Assembly: GCA_964016875.1 (NCBI GenBank)
Contig: OZ024724.1
Coordinates: 16,720,501 to 16,784,500, forward strand
Reading direction: 5' to 3'
Origin: Fallopia convolvulus
Taxonomy: Eukaryota > Streptophyta > Magnoliopsida > Caryophyllales > Polygonaceae
Length of the DNA: 64,000 bases
Notes under the pieces: model-generated
Told to the model about the DNA's origin: nothing
What the model saw: the letters and a program-made list of their open reading frames with translations, nothing else
Databases searched by the model: none
Made by a program: the position numbers and the translations under genes
In this document: in pieces, positions 38,019-48,330 of the stretch
Position numbering within the stretch: position 1 is the first letter of the stretch
How the letters are laid out: the number at the start of each line of letters is the position of its first letter

Positions 38019-39640
38019 AATTCCCCCATGCTTAACCCTTGCTTGTCCTCAAGCAAGACATAAATCCAAATCACACCATAGAAATGCACTCATACATCCA
38101 TCTCAAATCAAACAAGCATTTCACATATAATTAAAAACTCAACCAAGACTTCTCAACATGCATTATAGTAAGCAAAAAGTAAAGATCGTTCATTCATTCT
38201 AGACCTCACCAAGGAAATTGTGTTTGCACTCAACTCTCAAGTGTATAAAGGACGTGTTTTACTCGAAAATCACCCATGAAAACTAGACTACCATATGCTT
38301 GCATCAGAGTTCTAAATCTCCACCGTTGGGGATCAAATACATAACAAAAATCATGAGGTCTTTTTCCGGCTTGTAATGGGGCCAAGGTAAAGAGAAATTT
38401 GGAAGGGATAACATTTGGCCTGTGGTGCTAAATTCCGGATAAAGAACTAATCCTAAACCCAACTCAACACTTCCTTTTTCTTACTTTTTCCAAACTCTTC
38501 TTTCTCAACACCATACATTTACAATCAAAAACTTTGCTTCTCTTTTTTTTCTTTCTTTTGCCTCTTTTCAACTCTTTCTTTACTACTAATGAAGACTAAT
38601 AACAATTTAAGCAATTTTTCTTTTGCTTTGCACATACTTTTCATCTTCATTTTTTTTTCACTTTGAAACCAAGAGTTTTATTTCCTCTTTTCTCCCACTT
38701 TTTCTCCAACTCCCCATACTTACATCAAACTCACACAAAATACAATCACAACCTAAAGTCCTAAATCCCGGATTATGGGTCAAGCTTATTCGGCTATGGA
38801 TCATTTTGTGGAGCTAATAAAAATAGGCTTCAAGCTCAAAAGAAAGGAGTGTCAAAAATATGGATCTTGTAGGGTAGGAAGGGAAATAATAGGCTTATGA
38901 GAAACATTGCCTCAATCACTTTAATGTCATGCATTCAATCATATAAAGCAGCCTCAAAATAGAGTATTAACGCAAGTTCTAGAGCTAGATAATCATGGTG
39001 ATACACTCAAGAATGTAAAGAACAAATATATCATGAAATGCCAAAAATCAAATCTCACAAGGCTAATTGTTGTCTAGAACTTCAGAATGAATCAAATACT
39101 CAAGCTAAATACATGCTCCATCCTATAATCAAGTCATTTAATCAATGATCATGCTTATATCATATCAACTTCAGTAAATCATGCAAATCATGGGTTAGAA
39201 CTTATACTTAACTTAGAGAAACAAGAGGAATCAAACAATGGGGAAATAAGAACCTAAATGCAATATTTTTGTATTTTTTTCAAATTTTTCTGATTTTTTT
39301 TCTCATTTTTCAGGATTTTAATCAATGCATGCAAAAATTTTAAACATGACCTAATATAATGCAACTATATGCAATGCACAAGTAATCCCCTTCCCCCATG
39401 CTTAAAACATACTTTGTCCCCAAAGTATAGTAAAAAGAAAAGGAAAGAGAAAAACTCACAAAGAAACTAGCTATCCGGGTAATGCGGCGGGAAATCCGAC
39501 GGTGGTGGTGAAGGCTTCTTCGGGTTATCAATCTTCAGACCTAGGATATCTAACACACATACAAAACTACCTAAAAAGTAAAAGATTATAACTGAAAAAT
39601 AAAACTACTCTAAACCTTGGGTTGCCTCCCAAGAAGCGCT
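38019..39640 (-). other. Non-coding 3' region of Athila element 1
   Basis: The region lies between the ORF and the 3' LTR and has no coding frame. A purine-tract word (CCCCCATGCTTAA on the + strand) occurs at both ends, at about 38021 and 39394. The interior (TTGTAATGGGGCCAAGG, GTGGTGCTAAATTCCGG, near 38365-38445) resembles the equivalent region of element 2 (55420-55490). Confidence 0.6.
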
Positions 39641-39652
39641 TATTTAACGTCA

Positions 39653-40846
39653 TTAGCTTGACCTTGAGCATGATTTGAAAAGATTAGACATTGTCAATGC
39701 CCTTAATAACCTGTCAAAGCCTTGTGCACACAACTCAGAAAAACATAAGTAACACAATGATAATTTAAAGATGCATAATATAGCTTGCAAAGACCGTTTT
39801 AATTTATCAAACATGTGTGCCCAATTTTCATGAGATGGCATTTGCTCAAAAGAATTCAACACAAGTGATGGCTTTAGAAAATACTTACAATATGGTTTGA
39901 AATATTTGCAATCACTACCACTTTCTTCAAAGATGAACTCCATGTATTTTTCACCTTCCACCTTGTGTTGTAGACTTGGCTCCACATCTTGGAACTCCAT
40001 AAGCTCCTGATGTGAGAAGGTGGGGAAACTGAAGCATGGGATGTCAAGGCCTAACATCGGGTGCACCATGACAACGGGAACCTTAACAGGCATATCATGT
40101 TGATTTTCTCCCTCATGGCTATCTACTTCATCAGCAAAGAAGTCATCTTGGTCGACAAAAGAGTCTTCTTCCAAAACTGTAAAGCCCTCAAGCAATTTAC
40201 TCCACGTGAGTGAAGATGACTCAGGCTCCCTAGGCTTTGTAAGAATCTCTATGCCAGCACAAACTTCCTTTGGCTCTGTGATGATCTGCTCAACTTGCCT
40301 TAAAGGTGTGACTTCATATTGGGCATCAAATTCATCCTCATAACCCACATCAAGTGTCTTAGATTGCTCCTCAACTTGAATATGAGTGTTTGACTCATGA
40401 ATGTTTGACTCCAATGTGACTCCACCTCTCCTTTCACACAACTCAAAAGGGCATGAGATTGTGGAATGAAAATATGAAAAACAAGACTCACGGTGCTCCT
40501 TGATTTTAGTATCCGCCCGTATGGAGAGATCCTTGATTATATCCTCAAGAGACGTATCAACCGGTTGAGGTGGTTGGGAAGATGACTCAACCAGAAAGCT
40601 TTGATGGCTCATGAAACATAAGAAAGCCCAGCATTCCTCAGGTCCCATATATAAAAGCCTCCCATTGCTCATGTAATCTGCCAATCCTCTTGTCTCAAAA
40701 TTCAAACCATTGATAACTCCCATGTTTACCTCTCTTTCATTGTACTGTAATCCCCAAGCACCAAGTTCAAACACATGGTCTTGAAATCTTGAAAAATATT
40801 CATGGAAGTGTTCATCCTGCAGTTGTCTACAATCGAACAAAGCCAT
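39653..40846 (-). CDS. Degenerate gag-like ORF of Athila element 1
   Basis: A 397-residue open frame. Residues 1-60 (MALFDCRQLQDEHFHEYFSR and following) resemble the region after the Athila gag core, where a capsid-type helix is followed by counts of target residues. Residues 90-330 are acidic and repetitive without a recognised domain, and the end is hydrophobic and Cys-rich (LCIFKLSLCYLCFSELCA). There are no zinc knuckles or protease motif. It could be a truncated gag fused to unrelated sequence that is still maintained as an open frame. Confidence 0.5.
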   Translation of the reverse strand: MALFDCRQLQDEHFHEYFSRFQDHVFELGAWGLQYNEREVNMGVINGLNFETRGLADYMSNGRLLYMGPEECWAFLCFMSHQSFLVESSSQPPQPVDTSLEDIIKDLSIRADTKIKEHRESCFSYFHSTISCPFELCERRGGVTLESNIHESNTHIQVEEQSKTLDVGYEDEFDAQYEVTPLRQVEQIITEPKEVCAGIEILTKPREPESSSLTWSKLLEGFTVLEEDSFVDQDDFFADEVDSHEGENQHDMPVKVPVVMVHPMLGLDIPCFSFPTFSHQELMEFQDVEPSLQHKVEGEKYMEFIFEESGSDCKYFKPYCKYFLKPSLVLNSFEQMPSHENWAHMFDKLKRSLQAILCIFKLSLCYLCFSELCAQGFDRLLRALTMSNLFKSCSRSS

Positions 40847-40933
40847 AGATCAGTAGCATGGGTGTTATGAACCGTAAGATAGGTTCACAACACCAAGAAT
40901 AGCACAAAAGTAATATCACAAATAGCGACGAGT

Positions 40934-40952
40934 CCCCGGCAACGGCGCCAAA
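40934..40952 (-). other. Primer-binding site of Athila element 1 (Asp-tRNA type)
   Basis: The reverse strand TTTGGCGCCGTTGCCGGGGA lies two bases inside the 5' LTR. This is the standard Athila primer site. Confidence 0.9.
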
Positions 40953-40954
40953 TT

Positions 40955-42541
40955 TGATGAGGTATTTTTGGTGGTCGTTATACCTATCAAAGAATCCTAA
41001 CTTAACCAACTCAGTAGAGCGGTAAGTAAGGGTCGATCCCACAAAGACTCGTGTAAATGTGTTATTGCTTAAGTGCTAAGTAACGAATATGGGGGCTTTG
41101 TAGTTGTAAATTCTAAACTACTATGCAAAATAGAAAACTATCTAAGAATACAAAAGATGGTTTAAATCAATTAAGGAACAAGCGTGTTCAACTAGTTACA
41201 TCCATCATAGATATGCTTATTGATCATTGATTCTCTTGATTCTCAATTCCCTTGAATAATCTACCATTGATTATTATCCAAAACTTTATATTTAGTTGAA
41301 AGAGCTAATAGTCTAAACAACCCTAATCATCTAACAACCTAGAACAACGTCTAGATTCAATCAAACGACAGCTTTAAGTCCAAAGTATCGATAGAAACAA
41401 ATATTCAACGCAAACAGCTAATCAAGTTATCCGTGGTCTATTCCCTCTACAACTGAATAGCCCGAACGAGTCTAAACAATTATAGTTGCTACTTTATCCA
41501 ATCAATCCCGAACGGGACTTGATCATATTAGTTGTAAATTAACCTAGAAATTCTATTAGGTGGCCAATCTAGCAAAACCCTAGAATAATTCTGATTCAAT
41601 TAAGCACAGGGAATAAAACCTATTCAAGTTGATGAGAATCAATCAAACCTCACAATATTATGCAATCTATGCTTTCAGTAACTAGTCAAACACAATAAAT
41701 TTAGCAATGCATAATTGAATTAACATCAAACTTACAAAGGTTCAAAGGTTCTTCCTTGAGAGAAAACCCTCTCCAACGAAACCCTAGCCTCCAAAGTTGA
41801 TCAAAAGTTTATTAAAATAAACTAACATAAGGTTTATATATGTCCTCTAAAATAACCCTCAAAAAGTCTATCATTAAGCCACTACTCGGATGATATAACC
41901 CAAGCCCAAAAATCAAGCCCAATGATTGCTCGCGTGAAAACTCCAATTTCTCGGGTTGCATGAGGATTGCGCGGCCGAGCAATTTTCATCCCGCGCAATC
42001 GCTCCTCGGTTGGAATTGCGCGGCTTAGCCTCTGAATTGCGCGGCCGAGCAATTGTCATCCCGCGCAATTGCCTCGGTTCAGCATTCAGGCGTCACTTCA
42101 GAGGCTATTTTGACCTATTGAGAGTTGGAATTTGGACTCGTAGTAAAAATATAAATTGTATCTCTTTGAATTAGCTTTCCATTGATACCAAATTGAGCAT
42201 CATCCGAGCACTATAGCTCCCAAACCAAGCATTGCAAGATAGAGGTGTGGAAACAAGAACTTCAATGCATAGCCCGGGTTTAAGCGTTCTTTTAATACAA
42301 GCTCTTGGGCGTTAACTCTTCTAATCTTCACTTGTATCACTCTAAGCTTCATCAAACTCTACCACAATCATCTAAGATCCATCCCATCCATGCTTGTTTA
42401 CCTAAAGATCTGCAAAACTAAACAAAACAAGTGCAACTACCCAAAAACACAAGATCCTAGAAACTAAACTAAAACTAACTAAAACTTATGCAAAATAAAC
42501 ATAAATATGCATCCTAAACACTACCTAAATGCAAGCTATCA
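40955..42541 (-). repeat. 5' LTR of Athila element 1
   Basis: Partner of 36424-38018. A TATATAAACC-type box lies on the reverse strand at 41831-41842. The palindromic cluster at 41960-42080 lies 130-250 bp upstream of it in element sense. Confidence 0.92.
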
Positions 42542-42964
42542 ACTTCTCGGCACAACAATGAAACCAGAACTCGGCTTGATGTAGATCGTGTATCCGTAAA
42601 TCAGGACTACTCGGTTTTTAACGTGGTTGAGAGTAATGATAAGATTTATTTGTAAGGATAAGATTTTAGTTAAGTTGGATAAGATAAGGGTTAATACGGG
42701 ATTTGGATGGTTTGATTGAACGGAATTCAAATACGCATGTGATCCATCTCCCTAGATAAAAGTATATATATATAAATATATAATTTGTGATTTGTCAAAA
42801 CCGATTAACACATCGGGGTACAAATAATAAATATTCTATAAAACGAGGTTACCTTCCTATTAACTGCTAGGTTTTACTCAAGGTTAACTTGTGGGTCAAG
42901 AAGTCCTGGGATTACTTTGTCAACGCGAAATCATGTTCTCCCACAACGTACCGAATATTACATA

Positions 42965-42978
42965 TTACCCCCCTTAAG
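42965..42978 (-). other. Polypurine tract of the Tekay-like element
   Basis: The reverse strand TTAAGGGGGGTAATA directly precedes the 3' LTR start TGTAATATTCGG. Confidence 0.85.
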
Positions 42979-43201
42979 AAAGTTTCGTCCCAAAACTTTT
43001 ATACGAAGGAAAAGATATTCCGAGGTTCTCACAAACCTCTCCCCCTTATCGTCCTCGAACCGGAATTTATTGATAACGATAAACATAACCAGTACTAGCC
43101 ATCTAAAACATGCAACACGTCAATCAAATATTTAAATAGTCAAACAGGCAAATCAAACAAACAACAATCGCAAAGCAAACATCGAATATGCAACCAACCT
43201 A

Positions 43202-43813
43202 CTAATTACTAACCTTCCCCTCAAACGCCTCTACTAAACCCGGGTAGATTTCTGGGTAACTTTCACTCATCCTGAACTCCGTCTCCCAAGTGGCCTCCTT
43301 GACTCCCTGTCGCGACCACTGAATCAGCACCAAAGAAATGTCCTTGTTCCGCAGCTTCTTCATTCGTCGATCTAGAATCTTCTCTGGTTGTTCCCGGAAG
43401 GTGTGATCTGGTTCTACCACCAACTCCTCATAATTTAGTCGGTGACTAGGATCCGGGACATACTGTCTCAGATGTGAAACATGGAATACAGGGTGCACTC
43501 CTTCAAAAGTAGGCGGCAATGCTAGCCTATAAGCCACCTCGCCTACTCTCTCTAGAATCTCGAACGGACCGATATATCGGGGACTCATCTTCCCTTTCAC
43601 CCCGAATCTCCTTACCTCGCGGGTAGGCGATACTCTCAACCAGACGTGTGCTCCTTCCTCAAACTCCAAGGGTCTACGCCTCTTATCTGCATAGCACTTC
43701 TGACGACTCTGAGAAGCTAACATCCTCTCCCTGATTAAGGCCACCTTCCCAATTGTCTCCTCAATCATCTTTGGCCTCTCACCTACTACATCTCCGACCA
43801 TATAAAGCCTCAT
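43202..43813 (-). pseudogene. Integrase C-terminus and chromodomain, Tekay-like element
   Basis: The frame has the integrase tail (RRPLEFEEGAHVWLRVSPTR, the GPFEILERVGEVAYRLALP barrel, HPVFHVSHLRQYVPDPSH) and then, around residues 142-195, a chromodomain-like segment (EKILDRRMKKLRNKDISLVL, IQWSRQGVKEATWETE). The chromodomain places the element among chromoviruses. A tandem copy of about 40 bp at 43790-43845 separates this piece from the integrase core and shifts the frame. Confidence 0.85.
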
Positions 43814-44823
43814 AGCGGTGTCCTACATCTCCGACCATATAAAGCCTCATAAGGGGCCATCTGAATCGACGAGTGCCAACTGTTATTATAAGCAAACTCT
43901 ACCAAAGCCAAATTGTCTGACCACTGACCTCCCCAGTCTAGCACGCAGGACCTCAACATGTCCTCTAGAGTCTGAATCGTCCTCTTTGTCTGCCCGTCTG
44001 CCTGCGGGTGGTAAGCAGTCGTGAATTGTAATCTCGTCCACAATGCCTCATGTACCTACTGCCAATATCTGGAAGTAAAATGCCCATCACGATCCGACGC
44101 AATCGTCTTAGGCACCCCGTGTAATCTAACTATCTGACTGATGAATACCTCTACTAGCTTGCTCACTTGCCATGTCTCTCGGATAGGCAAAAAGCGAGCA
44201 GTCTTCGTCAGTCTATCCACCACTACCCAAATGGCATCATGACCTCTGCTGAGTCTCAAACTTGTGACGAAATCCATGGAGATGTCCTCCCATTTCCTTT
44301 CTGGAATAGGGAGTGACTGGAGCATTCCTCCAGGTCTTTGATGCTTGATCTTCACCTGCTGGAAGACCTGACACTTAGCGACAAATCTCGCTACGTCCGG
44401 CTTCATGCCATCCCACCAATAAAATTGTCGCAAATTCTTGTACATCTTACTCGCCCCAGGGTGGATTGAGTAAGGTATAGCATGGGCCTCCTGCAGAATC
44501 TTCTGCCTCAACTCTACATCTCGAGGCACACAAATCTTACCACACAAACACAGAATACCATCTGCTCTCTCCAAAAAGTTGGGTGCTTCTCCACGGCTCA
44601 ATCTCTGCCTCAGATCCTGAATCATTGGGCAACTCTCCTGCTTCTGTCTCACTTCCTCAAGCAAGGACAATTGACATTCTAGGGCTCTCAAACTGCCCTG
44701 GTAACGCTGAATCTGCACCTCAATACCGTACCTCATCAGTTCTCTTTGTAACTCTGGTTGAACTGTCAGATGAGCCAACATACGCTCCTGAGGCGTCTTC
44801 CTGCTAAGGGCATCAGCGACCAC
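43810..44823 (-). pseudogene. Integrase core, Tekay-like element, inactive
   Basis: After the RNase H end (VVADALSRK) comes the zinc-binding region (HAIPYSIHPGASKMY, then AKCQVFQQVK, where the second Cys is replaced by Phe) and the catalytic core: Asp in SMDFVTSL, Asp in IASDRDGHFTS, and [14 protein letters not shown], where the catalytic Glu expected after QT/S is Lys. A TAG at about 44053 splits the core. At least three independent lesions rule out activity. Confidence 0.9.
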
Positions 44824-44841
44824 ATTCGCTTTCCCTGGGTG

Positions 44842-45300
44842 TTACAGGATCTCAAGGTCGTAGTCCTTCAGTAACTCAAGCCATCTCCTCTGTCTCATGT
44901 TCAGCTCCCTCTGCGTGAAGATGTACTTGAGGCTCTTATGGTCTGTCATCACTTTGCAGGTACTCCCATACAAGTAATGACGCCAAATCTTTAGGACATG
45001 TACTACAGCTGCCAGCTCTAAGTCATGAGTGGGGTAATTCTGCTCGTTCGGTTTCAACTGTCTGGAGGCATAAGCAATCACCTTGTCCCTCTGCATCAGC
45101 ACACAGCCCAAGCCTACCTTGGAGGCGTCACTGTAAATCACAAAATCCTCATTCCCTTGAGGAAGAGCAAGTATAGGAGCTGAAGTCAACCTTCTCTTCA
45201 ACTCATCAAAACTCCGCTGGTAGGCTTCATTACACTCAAAGCGAATGGTCTTCTTAAGCAGGTTGGTAAGTGGTTGGGCTATCCGGGAATTTTTTTCCAC
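44842..45300 (-). pseudogene. RNase H, Tekay-like element
   Basis: The Ty3-type RNase H signature is present: [40 protein letters not shown] with the Glu of DLELAAVV, and [14 protein letters not shown]. Stops at both ends (about 45322 and 44839) fall in the reading frame of pol and are mutations rather than true ends. Confidence 0.9.
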
Positions 45301-45324
45301 AAACCTTCTGTAATACCCTGCTAG

Positions 45325-46010
45325 TCATAGAAAGCTCCGCACCTCCTTCACATTCTTCGGAGGCTCCCAAGCGGTTACAACCTCAATCTTCAAAGGGTCC
45401 ACCATAACTCCCTGGGCAGATACCACATGACCTAAAAAGGTAACTTCAGGCAGCCAGAAATCACACTTGGACAACTTAGCAAACAACCGATGTTGTCTCA
45501 ACACTCCCAATACCAGCCTAAGATGCTCGGCGTGCTCCTCCTGACTCCTTGAGTAGATTAAGATGTCATCGATGAATACTACTACAAATCTGTCCAAGTA
45601 GTCTATAAACACCCGGTTCATCAGCTCCATAAATACAGCAGGTGCATTCGTTAGTCCGAACGACATCACTACAAACTCATAATGCCCATATCTCGTTCGG
45701 AAGGCCGTCTTGGGAATATCCTCTTCCCGAATTCTCAGCTGGTGGTATCCCGACCTCAAATCCACCTTGGAGAACATCGTAGCCCCCTGCAACTGATCTA
45801 ATAAATCATCAATACGTGGCAGTGGATACTTGTTCTTGATGGTAACTCGATTCAACTACCGGTAGTCGATACACAGACGGAGAGAACCATCCTTCTTCTT
45901 TACAAACAAGACTGGAGCTCCCCATGGCGAAGCACTCGGTCGTACGTACCCCTTCTCCAATAACTCCTCCAATTGAGCCTTCAGTTCCTGCATTTCCATC
46001 GGGGCCATGC
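45325..46010 (-). pseudogene. Reverse transcriptase, Tekay-like element
   Basis: Fingers and palm are recognisable: [57 protein letters not shown] and the catalytic FIDDILIYS (F/YxDD). A TAG near 45856 replaces the Gln of CIDYRQLN, a C-to-T change. A small frameshift near 46027-46035 separates it from the protease frame. Confidence 0.92.
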
Positions 46011-46667
46011 GATATGGGGCTCTTGAAATCGTCTCGTCCCAGGCTCCAACTCAATACCAAAGTCTACCTCTCTCTGAGGAGGTAGTCTTGGAAGCTCCTC
46101 CGGAAAAACGTCTTCAAACTCACACACTACCGGTATATCCTGAATGTGCGGTCTCTCCTTGTCCCCTTGTAGGACATAACACCAATATTCTACACCTCCA
46201 TCATTGAGCAACTTGGCGGCCTTTACCATACTAATCACCGATTTGGGCCCCTCCTGCTCTAACTCCTGACACACATGTCTGGTCCCATCATCTGCTGTCA
46301 CTGTAACTGTACCTCTGTGTGCATCTAGAACTGCTCGGTAGTGTATCATCCAGTCCATCCCCAGAATCACGTCATCATCTGGAGACGACTGCATTACTAT
46401 GAAATCCGCATACCAATCCCTATTCCCTATTCTAATAGGGCAGTGTAAAATCTCCTTATTCCCTCTCACTTTACTGCCGTCAGGTAGCCCCACAACAAAA
46501 GACACCCCCTCGGTGCAAGTCAGACCTAGTCTAGCCACGCAAGCAGAAGACATAGAAGAATGGGTAGCACCCGTATCAAACAGTATATGAACAGGTCTAG
46601 ACTGAATCCAAATCGTACCTGTAGCAGTCGGCGCGTGTAAGGCGTCAACCCTCCTCATCTCAAACAT
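45981..46667 (-). pseudogene. Aspartic protease region, Tekay-like element
   Basis: VHILFDTGATHSSMS contains the DTGA active-site motif. It is followed by GLPDGSKVRGNKEIL and VILGMDWMIHYRAVLD, the usual gypsy protease landmarks, then the linker to reverse transcriptase (VVCEFEDVFPEELPRLPPQR). The frame is open through the protease itself. Confidence 0.9.
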
Positions 46668-46699
46668 ACGAGGCCGATTGCCCCCAGTAGTACTAACTC

Positions 46700-48083
46700 C
46701 TGCGCCGCGACCTCTACCCTAACTCGATGCCTGTTGAAACTGCTGAGGCTGACGACGTGGCACCTGGTTCACTATCCCCGGTGAAGATCCCTGTGAGGGT
46801 GCTCCAACATTACAGTACTGTTGTAAATGGCCAGGCCTCCCACAAGTGAAGCAACTCCTGACTGGCTTTGGGCACTGACTCAAATGAGCAGTGCTTCCAC
46901 AATTGAAGCACTCTCTCAGCCCTCCAGTAGAATGACTCTGACGGCGCTGGTCCTGACGACCCTGTGACTAAAACCCTGATCGTTGTTGCTGTGACGAGCC
47001 GGGACAACTGTCTCTCCTAGGCTCTATCGGGCTAGACAACTTCTGTCTCTTGCTCCCTGCAGTATGCACCTCTAGCTGACTCTGTCGGGTGGTGGCCATA
47101 GCATAAGCCAAAGCAGACTGTTGAACGTCTATCAATGTCATGAGTCGGAGACCAGTCACATAAGCACGTAAATGCGGTTGCAACCTTTTTAGAAAGGTCG
47201 CAATCTTCAACTCCTCAGTAGGGGCAGCCTTCGGCACCACCGCCAACTCTTGTTGAAACTTCAGAATAGTCTCAACTACTGTGATATTTTCGGGTCCAAC
47301 ATCTCGAAAAGCAGCCTCCTGAGCCGCCCTCACAACCGGAGGACAATACTGATCTAAAATCCGCCTCTCAAACTCCTCGAAATTCACCTCATTCTGGTGG
47401 TCCCTACACAACTCCCACCAGTCAAAAGCACTCTCATGTAGTAGACTCTGTACTAAGGACATATTCCTCTCCTCCGGTGCCTGAATGGAGTCCAACGTAG
47501 ATTTCACCCTCCTCAACCACTGCTCTACGTCATAACCCTGAGCTCCAGCAAAATTCGGCACCCCAGTCTTCCTAAACTCCGCGAGCCACTTGTCAGGCTA
47601 AGGCTCGCGATATTGTCTCATCGGTTTGACCACATGGTCAACTACCACTGGGCCTCGCAAATCTGGAATTGCTCCTAACTGGGAAGCCAAAACAAAGTCT
47701 GGTCCTGGTGCCCTCCTCTCAGCCCCTTGTTGCTCCGCAACTGCGTTCAAATTAGGTGCAGCCCCCGCACCCATCAAAGTTTGTAATAACACCTGAATTG
47801 CAGCGTTCACCTCTAGGGCCAGTCCTGCCGGTGACACACCTACTCCCACTTGTGCCCCGTTACCTGGGGAAACCCCTCCAGCGACAGATGCGCTGTCCTC
47901 TTGATGAACAACAGCAGCCACATCCTGACTCTCAGCAACCTCCTCCTGGTGAATATTATGTTGTACCTCTGGCTCAGCAACTACAGGGGCCTCTCCCCTA
48001 CCCCTGCCACGGCCCCTACCTTGGCCTCTTCCGCGGCCTCTTCCACTGGCTTCAACAACTCCTGCTCTGGTTGGTGGGGCCAT
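46700..48083 (-). pseudogene. gag, Tekay-like element
   Basis: It starts MAPPTRAGVVEASGRGRGRG, an Arg/Gly-rich N-terminus. The capsid helices (YDVEQWLRRVKSTLDSIQAP, SLLHESAFDWWELCRDHQNE, FEEFERRILDQYCPP) follow, then two zinc knuckles near 46920-46850 (CFNCGSTAHLSQC, whose last spacing is one residue short, and CFTCGRPGHLQQYC). Stops at about 47598, 46966 and 46722 break the frame. The start is the first ATG inside the primer site. Confidence 0.9.
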
Positions 48084-48310
48084 CTATAACAGAAAGTCCC
48101 ACAGTCAAAACTTAAACATCCTATTTATTAATGTAATTCTTACTACTCTACGTGAGGTCCTTCGGCTGATGGGATGGAGTCGCGACGTGTCACCTACCCC
48201 CTATATGCAACATGCCTACCCCAGTGAAAACATTTTGAAAACACCGGCCGGTTTTGGTTTTAAGTTGGACCTCGGGTACACTCGTTGGTCAGTTCCATGT
48301 GCCCTATTGT

Positions 48311-48330
48311 CAACCTGGCTCTGATACCTT
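48311..48330 (-). other. Primer-binding site of the Tekay-like element (Met-tRNA type)
   Basis: The reverse strand reads AAGGTATCAGAGCCAGGTTG immediately inside the 5' LTR, matching the initiator-Met-type primer site TGGTATCAGAGC apart from the first base. Confidence 0.9.

Larger units (their letters stand above)
36424..42541 (-). mobile_element. Non-autonomous Athila-type element 1
   Basis: LTRs 36424-38018 and 40955-42541 (about 1.59 kb) start TGATAGC and end CATCA in element sense. The target duplication acttt/acttc has one mismatch; the other Tekay LTR reads acttc at this site. The primer site TTTGGCGCCGTTGCCGGGGA (Asp-tRNA type) is typical of Athila, and a purine tract CATGGGGGAATT precedes the 3' LTR. 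The 2.9-kb interior has one long ORF and no protease, reverse transcriptase or integrase. It inserted in the Tekay 3' LTR. Confidence 0.93.
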
